Below are positions 13,931-19,340 of a DNA stretch of 19,340 bases, piece after piece. Made by a program: the position numbers and the translations under genes. Below the pieces are notes generated by a model. It was not told the origin of the DNA, did not search any database, and worked only from the letters and a program-made list of their open reading frames with translations. This DNA is from CAYUYH01 sp964449175 (lineage in GTDB: Bacteria; Planctomycetota; Phycisphaerae; SM23-33): the NCBI GenBank assembly GCA_964449175.1, contig CAYUYH010000014.1:1-19340 (forward strand), written 5' to 3'. Every line of letters starts with the position of its first letter. The first letter of the stretch is position 1.

Positions 13931-16162
13931 ATGCGTGTCAACGTTATTGGGAACTTCGCGAGCCCCGCGGCAGTGGAGTGGGGACTGCTGAAGGCGCTTC
14001 AGTGTCTCGACGGCCTTGATGTCCAGGCCTACAACACCCGGCCGGGCAACTCACCCGCCCCACCGGTGACCGCAGCAGGGCCGGCCGATGTACAACTGTT
14101 CATCCGCGGCGACGGCGTGCCCCCGTCGCTGATCTCCTCGCTTCCCGGCGCCAAGGTCTGCTGGTTTTCCGAGCTTCTGCCCGACGGGCGGATGGACGAC
14201 ACAGTGGCCGAAAAGAAGATCGCGCGCCTGCGGCAGAACGTCGAGGCCTTCGATGTGCTCGCGCTGCACGACCCAGCCGTGGTGGAACACATGCGGACGC
14301 AATGCTCTCGTCCGACGGTGGTCTCCGCCCCCAGCTATGGCCCGCTCGCCGGCAGGGAGGGCTCCGGCCCGCCCCTGGCGGACAGACCGTTCCTTGTCGG
14401 CTTCGCAGGCGTGCCCAGTCCGCGGCGGGTGGCGTGGATCAACGCGCTGCTGGCGGCCGGCGTGCAGGTGACGCTGCCGGTCGGCTGGCATGGCGGCGGG
14501 CGGATCGAGGCCGAGGAGATGTTCGAGTTCATCCGCAATTGTGCTTACTTCCTCAATATACACTTCTCGGACCGCCTGAACGTCGAGACACGCCTCTTCG
14601 AGGTGCTGGGCTGCAGGACGTGCCTGATAAGCGAGCCATTGTCAGCCCCGCTGGCGCGGGGCGGGGAGCACTTCTATCAGGTCGCCGGGCCCGAGGAGGC
14701 GGTCGAGATACTCACCAAGGCGGACCTTGCCCGGGCCCAGTCGATCGCCGACGCCGGCTTCCAGGAGGCGTGGGCAAACCACACCATGGTCCAGCGATGC
14801 GAGCAATTGCTCCGGATCGTCGCGGGGAATCGCGCCCGCCCGGCCGCGGCGCCAACGACCGCGTCGCCCGCGGCCATAGCCGCTGGCGGGAGCCCGCAAG
14901 TAGATCGCGCCACGCTCGCGCAGGCCGCGGCTGACGCCGCCGACCTGGCCGCCCTGGCCCATCGACCTGAGGTCGTGCGCAGCTACAAGGCCCGCCGGCG
15001 CGTGCTGGCCCGCAAGGATAGCTACAACGTCGGCTTCGTTGGCATCTGGTTCGAGCGTGGCCAGTCGTACGTCGTCCGCATGATGGCCCGCGCGCTGGAC
15101 GGCCTGGCGGTCCAGGCCGACGGCAAGGGCGGCTGCCGGTTCACCAGCCACATCTTCGCCCGCACCGGCGGCGTCTGGGGCCGGCCCATGCCCCCCGAGA
15201 CGACCGGCAAGTGGGCGTTCGGCCGCCTGACGAGCTACGGCGACTACAAGATCGACCCGGCCGACCTGATCCAGTGGGTCCGCGCCAACGACATCGACAT
15301 AGTGTGCTTCAACGAGGAATACGACTTCTCGTTGCCGTTCGCCCTGCGAGGCCATGCCGCCGTCGTCACGTACCTGGACTACTTCGAGCAGTCCTGGCTG
15401 GCGGGCCTGGGCGTCTACGACCTGGTGCTCACGTCCACGGACAACGCCACCTCGCTGGTCGGCCCGCACGTCAACGCCCAGAAGATCCGCTGGGCCTTCG
15501 ACCACGTGACGTTGGCCGACTACTTCCGCCCCGCGCCGCCGGACGGGGCCAGGTACACCTTCGTGCACAACGCAGGCTGGCTGGGCATCAACTTCCGCAA
15601 GGGCACGCCGGTGGCGATCCAGGCATTCGACCTTCTCAGCCGCAAGTACGACGACATAACGATGGCCGTCTACTGCCAGGCGCCGGCAGACATGCTGCCG
15701 CCGGAGGCGCAGGCTGCCCTCAGCGGCAACGATCGGCTGACCTGGATATCCGACGACCTGAGCGGCGACCTGCTCCGGCCGTACCAGAGCGGGCGAATCC
15801 ACGTCTACCCGTCGCGGCTGGACGGCCTGGGGCTGTGCCTGCCCGAGGCCATCCACTGCGGCATACCGACCGTCGCGACGAACGCCCCGCCGATAAACGA
15901 GTTCATCCGCCAGGACCTCAACGGCGAGCTGATCCCGGTCAGCAGGTTCGTCCGCCGCAAGGACGGCATTATCTTCCCCGAGGCCGTCGTCACGCCGGAA
16001 GACACAGCCGAGGCGATGGAGCGGGCATCCAACAGGCTGGACTACTATGAGGAGATGATGAACCACGGTGATCGCCCCGGCCGGGCTACCGTGTCAACCT
16101 ACCAGCAATTCCGCTCGGCAATCGGGGAGGCGTTCTGGGACGTGGTGCGGTTCAGCCTGTAG
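13931..16162 (+). CDS. Double glycosyltransferase (CgeB-like GT domain fused to GT4)
   Basis: A 743-residue protein with two GT-B modules. Residues 1-300 begin MRVNVIGNFASPAAVEWGLL and contain CWFSELLPDGRMDD, NIHFSDRLNVETRLFEVLGC and RTCLISEPL, the pattern of YkvP/CgeB-like transferases whose C-terminal lobe holds RxFE. An Ala/Pro/Thr-rich linker of about 25 residues (from about 300) and a helical stretch lead to the second module from about 365 (YNVGFVGIWFERGQSYVVRM). This ends in a GT4 signature, SRLDGLGLCLPEAIHCGIPT, with Asp in place of the first Glu of EX7E. The ATG at 13931 is where family similarity starts; AAGGAG lies 11 bases upstream. An in-frame extension to 13673 gives an implausible Cys- and Arg-rich leader that also covers the promoter. 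Divergence from flagellin and the sigma28-like promoter suggest flagellin glycosylation. Confidence 0.9.
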   Translation: MRVNVIGNFASPAAVEWGLLKALQCLDGLDVQAYNTRPGNSPAPPVTAAGPADVQLFIRGDGVPPSLISSLPGAKVCWFSELLPDGRMDDTVAEKKIARLRQNVEAFDVLALHDPAVVEHMRTQCSRPTVVSAPSYGPLAGREGSGPPLADRPFLVGFAGVPSPRRVAWINALLAAGVQVTLPVGWHGGGRIEAEEMFEFIRNCAYFLNIHFSDRLNVETRLFEVLGCRTCLISEPLSAPLARGGEHFYQVAGPEEAVEILTKADLARAQSIADAGFQEAWANHTMVQRCEQLLRIVAGNRARPAAAPTTASPAAIAAGGSPQVDRATLAQAAADAADLAALAHRPEVVRSYKARRRVLARKDSYNVGFVGIWFERGQSYVVRMMARALDGLAVQADGKGGCRFTSHIFARTGGVWGRPMPPETTGKWAFGRLTSYGDYKIDPADLIQWVRANDIDIVCFNEEYDFSLPFALRGHAAVVTYLDYFEQSWLAGLGVYDLVLTSTDNATSLVGPHVNAQKIRWAFDHVTLADYFRPAPPDGARYTFVHNAGWLGINFRKGTPVAIQAFDLLSRKYDDITMAVYCQAPADMLPPEAQAALSGNDRLTWISDDLSGDLLRPYQSGRIHVYPSRLDGLGLCLPEAIHCGIPTVATNAPPINEFIRQDLNGELIPVSRFVRRKDGIIFPEAVVTPEDTAEAMERASNRLDYYEEMMNHGDRPGRATVSTYQQFRSAIGEAFWDVVRFSL

Positions 16163-16192
16163 GCGATGGCCATTCCCCGGAAACCCGGTTGG

Positions 16193-16218
16193 GGTGGCGG
16201 GGCTCCTGCCCTGCCACC
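16193..16218. terminator. Hairpin between convergent glycosyltransferase and flgM genes
   Basis: GGTGGCGGGGC (16193-16203) and GCCCTGCCACC (16208-16218) form an 11-bp stem with one G-T pair and a 4-base loop, 30 bases after the glycosyltransferase stop. There is no T-run, so Rho-independent termination is unproven. A weaker stem, CGGGTT/AACCCG (16305-16329), lies nearer flgM. Nothing else is seen in 16163-16357. Confidence 0.45.
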
Positions 16219-16357
16219 TATCGGCGCCTGCAACAATGGAAGTCCTCGCGGCGGGGCTGGAGCCTCGCCGGCGGGTGGGTTTGGCGCTTCGGTGGGGGGT
16301 GGGTCGGGTTTGCGCCCCCCGCCAACCCGGCCCCCGCAACGCCCGCGCCCGGTCCCC

Positions 16358-16651
16358 TCAGATGCCCTGGCCGAGTATCGCCTCGGCGGCCCGGCGGATC
16401 GCCTCGGGGGTGTCGAGCTGGCCGGAGGCGATGAGCCCGCGGGCCTGCTCGACGGCGGCGGCGTCGATCTCATCGCCGCCCAGCGCCGCCTTGATGTAGC
16501 TGGAGCACGACTCGATGAACTCAGCCGCCTTGGCGTCGGCAGCCTGGGGGGCGGGCTTGGCGGAGTTGGCTGCGTCGGCGGGGCCCGGCGCGGCGGGGGT
16601 ATTGTCGCGTATGTTGCGGGGATCCAATCCGTAGTTGCCGTCTATACGCAC
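16358..16651 (-). CDS. flgM: FlgM-like anti-sigma28 factor
   Basis: A 97-residue protein, the same length as enterobacterial FlgM. The N-terminal half is Pro/Ala/Asp-rich and probably disordered. The C-terminal half has the helices FlgM uses to grip sigma28: AKAAEFIESCSSYIKAALGG, then DEIDAAAVEQARGLIASGQL and TPEAIRRAAEAILGQ. FlgM holds FliA inactive until it is exported through the completed hook. Similarity is at pattern level, but its place at the end of the fliA operon supports the call. The GTG at 16651 is preferred because AGGAG stands 8 bases upstream. A GTG at 16660 would be too close to it, though it would add only three residues. Confidence 0.75.
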   Translation of the reverse strand: MRIDGNYGLDPRNIRDNTPAAPGPADAANSAKPAPQAADAKAAEFIESCSSYIKAALGGDEIDAAAVEQARGLIASGQLDTPEAIRRAAEAILGQGI

Positions 16652-16688
16652 GAGGTTCACTCCTGTGTCCGTTCCATGAACACACTGA

Positions 16689-16715
16689 TTGTCGCGGATT
16701 CTACTGGGGACTTAA
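16689..16715 (-). promoter_or_regulatory. Weak sigma28-like promoter before flgM
   Basis: TTAA (16715-16712), 15 bases and CGCGACAA (16696-16689) on the minus strand agree with 9 of 12 positions of the local flagellin/fliD consensus at the same spacing. The match overlaps the end of the preceding lipoprotein gene. Autoregulated late expression of flgM is known in other bacteria, but this site is only suggestive. Confidence 0.3.
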
Positions 16716-17465
16716 GCTCTTTTTGAGCTTTCTCATAGTGGCGGTCGCGCTGTCCAGCACATTGTCGGCCTCCATCTCGCCCGGTTCCAGGCCGTCGACG
16801 CCGGCGACGGCTGCCCGTGTCGGCAGCGTGTCGCACGCCTCGTACGAGACGAACTTGAGAAACGTCTTCGGACTCATCATCGCCAGACTATGGTCGGCCG
16901 GCTCGTAGCCGCTGCGCATCTGGGTTTCAAAGTACTTCTCGATTCTCTGCTCGGTGACCTTGTCGGTCGTGTCCCAGACCTGATCAACCGCCCATACGAC
17001 CTTGCCGCGTTGCAGGTCCAGCAGCCGAAGGGAAAGGCAGACCTGCATCCGCGGGTATGGCTGGAAGTGGCTGATGTAGCCGAGCAGCACCGCGTCGCAG
17101 TCGAGGGCCTTGCGCATCTCGGCCAGCTCGTCGATTGTGTACTCGCGCCGCCGGTCCAAGCCCAGCTCGCGGACCGCCGGCGAGGTCCCGGGGACGACGT
17201 CCACGTGGAACAGGCGGCGCTTCTGGAGCGCCTGGAACAGGGCCTCCGTCGCCTCCACGGCGATGTTCGGGTAGCCGACGTCCTGCTGGATCTCGACGAA
17301 CACGACTCGGCTCATCGCGAGCAGATCCTCCGCGCATGACAGCGAATTCACCGACTTGCAGGCGATCGGGCGGTTCTTCTCGCCGCCGCAGCCGCAGGTC
17401 GCCGCGGCCGCGAACAAGGCCAGTCCCACCGACAGTTGGAGCCTGATGTTACCCATCTGACGCAT
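16701..17465 (-). CDS. Lipoprotein, CsgG/FlgO-like
   Basis: A 254-residue secreted lipoprotein. A positive start (MRQMGNIR), a hydrophobic stretch LQLSVGLALFAAAATC and a lipidation cysteine at Cys24 (or 26) form the signal. The mature part has a CsgG/TolB-N-like alternation: VVFVEIQQDVGYPN, ATEALFQALQKRRLFHVDVV, DCDAVLLGYISHFQPYPRMQ and CLSLRLLDLQRGKVVWAVDQ. These are the strands and helix typical of lipoproteins related to CsgG, FlgO and GNA1162. An envelope role near the flagellar basal body is inferred from its place in the fliA-flgM operon. The start at 17465 has GAGGAG 7 bases upstream and overlaps the previous gene by 17 bases. The specific family is not certain. Confidence 0.7.
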   Translation of the reverse strand: MRQMGNIRLQLSVGLALFAAAATCGCGGEKNRPIACKSVNSLSCAEDLLAMSRVVFVEIQQDVGYPNIAVEATEALFQALQKRRLFHVDVVPGTSPAVRELGLDRRREYTIDELAEMRKALDCDAVLLGYISHFQPYPRMQVCLSLRLLDLQRGKVVWAVDQVWDTTDKVTEQRIEKYFETQMRSGYEPADHSLAMMSPKTFLKFVSYEACDTLPTRAAVAGVDGLEPGEMEADNVLDSATATMRKLKKSLSPQ

Positions 17466-18048
17466 CTTTCTGCTCCTCGGGCGCGGCGGCTGTCTCAGCC
17501 GGGGGCGCCTTGGGTGTGGTCATCTCTCCGCCCAGCAGCTTCAGGACCTTCGCGGTGGCTTCGAGCTGTGCCCTCTGGGCGTCGCGGATTTCCTGGCGGA
17601 AGCCGAGCACGTTCTTCTTCCAGTCTTCCAGTTGACCGCGCATCTCGATGAGCATTGCGTTGGCGTCATTAAGCTCCTTCTGGGCGCCCTGGAGGTCCCG
17701 CCGCAAGTTGTTCATCTCGCCCTCCAGCGAGCGGTTCTTGTCGGACAGCTCACGGTTCTCTCGCTGCACCTTGAGCAGTTGCTCGCTGATCTGCGCGTAC
17801 TTGGCCGACCACTCCAAGGCTATGTCGACGCCGCTGGGGTTGGCCTGCGTGGACTTGTCCGCCAGCGTGGCCTGGCCGAGGTAGGTAGCTTGCGGCTGGA
17901 CGCTTATCCCCGGGCGGGTGGCGTCGCCGGCCAGGACGGTGTTGTCCACCGGCTGCCTTGACGTGGTCCGGATGGAGGCGTCTTGTTCGAAGCAGCCCGC
18001 CAAGGGCGCCAGGGCGGCTACGAGTATGGCTGTTGCTATGACCTTCAT
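17449..18048 (-). CDS. Coiled-coil lipoprotein
   Basis: A 199-residue protein with a classic lipoprotein signal: MKVIATAILVAALAPLAGC, lipobox LAGC, lipidation at Cys19. After a linker of about 60 residues comes a long heptad-rich helix from about 80 to 165 (YAQISEQLLKVQRENRELSD, then NRSLEGEMNNLRRDLQ and ANAMLIEMRGQLEDW), then an Ala/Pro/Glu-rich tail. It is probably a periplasmic rod or tether. The ATG at 18048 has AAGGAG upstream; an in-frame start at 18138 would hide the signal peptide. It overlaps the next lipoprotein gene by 17 bases, so the two are translated together and may form one complex. No named family is recognised. Confidence 0.85.
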   Translation of the reverse strand: MKVIATAILVAALAPLAGCFEQDASIRTTSRQPVDNTVLAGDATRPGISVQPQATYLGQATLADKSTQANPSGVDIALEWSAKYAQISEQLLKVQRENRELSDKNRSLEGEMNNLRRDLQGAQKELNDANAMLIEMRGQLEDWKKNVLGFRQEIRDAQRAQLEATAKVLKLLGGEMTTPKAPPAETAAAPEEQKDASDG

Positions 18049-18064
18049 TGCTTCTCTCCTTACG

Positions 18065-18319
18065 TTATCCTGCTGCGCCGGCTCCGACCGTCTGTGGCGT
18101 CGCGCTGTTGGCCTGGCCGGGGGCTTGGGCGTCGGCATAGTCGCATCGAATGTGAATGACGTTTCCGCACGAACACGTTACCTCGAGCGTCGCGCCGGCC
18201 TGGTCAACGTTGACGACCTTCGCGCCGACCGCCCGCACAGGCGACGAGCGCGCGGCGCCCACGGAAACGTCGAGCATGCGAGGGCCGGTGAGCTTGACTT
18301 TGTCTTTCTTCAGGATCAT
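18065..18319 (-). CDS. Small conserved-looking protein with CxC-x8-C motif
   Basis: An 84-residue, probably cytoplasmic protein with no signal peptide. Residues 1-65 look like a small beta-rich fold (VKLTGPRMLDVSVG, AKVVNVDQAGATLEV, TCSCGNVIHIRCDY). Cys49, Cys51 and Cys59 could bind a metal or form a disulfide. The tail is Ala/Gly-rich. It lies between the fliA-proximal small gene and the coiled-coil lipoprotein gene, 16 bases before the latter. The ribosome site (GAAG) is weak. I do not recognise the family; the call rests on operon position, strand and codon use like the neighbours. Confidence 0.6.
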   Translation of the reverse strand: MILKKDKVKLTGPRMLDVSVGAARSSPVRAVGAKVVNVDQAGATLEVTCSCGNVIHIRCDYADAQAPGQANSATPQTVGAGAAG

Positions 18320-18369
18320 CGATTCTTCGCGTTTCTATCGGCGTTTCTTGCGTGCTCCGATTCGCCCCT

Positions 18370-18609
18370 CTAGGCCAGGTAGTCAACCGCGTGCTCTTCG
18401 CCGTCGGACGGCGGCGTCTTGGCGTCGGGTTGCTCCGGGTCGGGCGCGGTTGGCTGCTGGGCTTGTTCCTTGCCCTTCTTGGGTTTTCGTTTGCCTTGCG
18501 AGGCGGCCCTTCGCCGGGCCAGTGCGTCCTCGGTGGCGCTGGTCGGCAGCGGACCGGGCAGCTTCTCGGAAGGCGACGGACGGCTGACTGAGTAGTTGCT
18601 GCTGCTCAT
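18370..18609 (-). CDS. Small disordered protein translationally coupled to fliA
   Basis: A 79-residue, highly charged and Pro-rich protein (RRRAASQGKRKPKKGKEQAQ in the middle, acidic C-terminus ending HAVDYLA). It shows no fold or membrane segment. Its ATG overlaps the fliA TGA as ATGA at 18609-18606, which is the main support for a real gene. A lysine/arginine patch flanked by acidic ends could bind nucleic acid or a sigma factor, but this is speculation. Confidence 0.55.
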   Translation of the reverse strand: MSSSNYSVSRPSPSEKLPGPLPTSATEDALARRRAASQGKRKPKKGKEQAQQPTAPDPEQPDAKTPPSDGEEHAVDYLA

Positions 18610-19340
18610 TTCTCTCCCCTCAGCTTCATGGACAGTTTGAATAGCGCGCTGGCGTGCAGTTGGCTGACCCGCGATTCGGTCACGCCGAGCACGGCGGCGG
18701 CTTCCTTCATTGTCAGGTCACGCTCGTAGTAAAGCAGGATCACGAGCCGGTCGCGTTCCGGCAGCTCCTTGATTGCCTCCACGAGGTTCTCCAGCATCTC
18801 CCTGCGTTCAGCCTGGTCGACGGGCGAGGAGGATTCATCCGCCGGCAGCAGCCCCTCCAGCGCCGGCCTGCCGTCGCCCAGACCGTGAATCGAGATGAAG
18901 TGCTGCGCTCTGGCCTCTTCCAGCGTGCGGTAGAGTTGCGCCTGGGAGATGCCGACCTCGGCGGCCAGCTCTTCGTCGCCGGGCGGGCGGCCGTTGGCGC
19001 CCAGATAGCGCCTGTAGGCCTGCTGGACAAGCTGGATCTGGCGGTACGCGGCGGCGGGCGTGAACGAACTACTCCTCAGCTCGTCCAGCACCGCCCCGCG
19101 GATGCGAATGTAGGCGTAGGTCTTGAAGTCGGCGTCCTTGGTCGAGTCGTATGCCTTGGCGGCCTTGACCAGCCCCAGCGTGCCGCAGGAGATCAGGTCC
19201 TCGACCTCCACCTTGCCTGGCAGTTGCGTGGCGATCTTGGCCACGACGTGGCGCACAAGGGGCAGGTACTGGATGATGAGCTTCTCTTCATCCTGCTCGT
19301 GGCCCTGGCGGGCGTAGGCGCGAGACGCCCTGGCCTTGAC
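18606..19340 (-). CDS. fliA: Flagellar sigma factor FliA (sigma28), N-terminus beyond right edge
   Basis: The last 244 residues of a sigma28 are present. The frame continues without a stop to 19340 (segments EEKLIIQYLPLVRHVVAKIA and DLISCGTLGLVKAAKAYD), so a GTG at 19256 is internal and the true start lies outside. Region 2 (DADFKTYAYIRIRGAVLDEL) binds the -10 box. Region 3 includes PPGDEELAAEVGISQAQLYR. Region 4 has ELPERDRLVILLYYERDLTM and KEAAAVLGVTESRVSQLHAS, the -35-binding helix-turn-helix. FliA directs RNA polymerase to late flagellar genes; matching promoters occur upstream of flagellin and fliD here. The gene heads a minus-strand operon ending in flgM. Confidence 0.96.
   Translation of the reverse strand, partial: VKARASRAYARQGHEQDEEKLIIQYLPLVRHVVAKIATQLPGKVEVEDLISCGTLGLVKAAKAYDSTKDADFKTYAYIRIRGAVLDELRSSSFTPAAAYRQIQLVQQAYRRYLGANGRPPGDEELAAEVGISQAQLYRTLEEARAQHFISIHGLGDGRPALEGLLPADESSSPVDQAERREMLENLVEAIKELPERDRLVILLYYERDLTMKEAAAVLGVTESRVSQLHASALFKLSMKLRGEK

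Noticed and set aside
14642..16066. 474-codon minus-strand open frame inside the double glycosyltransferase
   Set aside because: Antisense shadow of a well-supported coding region with conserved GT motifs.
16715..16735. Hairpin AAGCTC/GAGCTT as a terminator
   Set aside because: It lies within the last codons of the lipoprotein gene, has a 6-bp stem and no T-run on the coding strand.
18335..18361. Sigma28-like -10 (GCCGATAG) before the 84-residue gene
   Set aside because: The -10 is close to consensus, but the sequence 15 bases upstream (ATCG) does not match TCAA or TAAA.

Overview
The window is high-GC bacterial DNA with tightly packed, often overlapping genes. I infer a motile, Gram-negative-type organism, most likely a member of the Planctomycetota (perhaps Phycisphaerae). 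The reasons are the microcompartment-type PduS/PduT pair with a DeoR regulator and LarA, a complete late flagellar module, lipoproteins, and short degenerate intergenic repeats. The taxonomic call is inference; no rRNA or other phylogenetic marker is present and no tRNA was seen.

Left block (1-3694) is the edge of a catabolic, bacterial-microcompartment (BMC) type locus. On the minus strand lie pduS (RnfC-like flavin/Fe-S oxidoreductase), pduT (tandem-BMC shell protein with the conserved Fe-S cysteine) and the start of a DeoR-family repressor that runs off the left end. Divergent from pduS is larA, a nickel-pincer lactate racemase family enzyme with every catalytic residue I could check in place. 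A 7-bp inverted repeat overlaps the predicted pduS -35 box in the shared intergenic region, and the deoR gene has its own good sigma70-type promoter. Together this looks like a regulated 2-hydroxyacid or aldehyde utilisation system with a shell-embedded electron conduit.

Middle housekeeping block (3695-6049): a repeat-rich convergent spacer, then purA and uppS, overlapping by one base and driven by a clear sigma70-type promoter.

Right block (6209-19340) is flagellar. A minus-strand cassette of two glycosyltransferases and TPR proteins lies downstream of fliD-fliS. Next come a short flagellin with its own terminator, a divergent 743-residue double glycosyltransferase, and a minus-strand operon. 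That operon begins with fliA (sigma28, entering from the right edge) and continues through two small unknown proteins, a coiled-coil lipoprotein and a CsgG/FlgO-like lipoprotein, ending in a FlgM-like anti-sigma factor. Flagellin and fliD carry essentially identical sigma28-type promoters (TCAA-N15-CTCGATAA). Weaker matches precede the double glycosyltransferase and flgM. The sequence therefore shows a self-contained late-flagellar circuit: sigma28, its candidate anti-sigma factor, target promoters, the filament, cap and chaperone, and a set of glycosyltransferases that probably modify flagellin.
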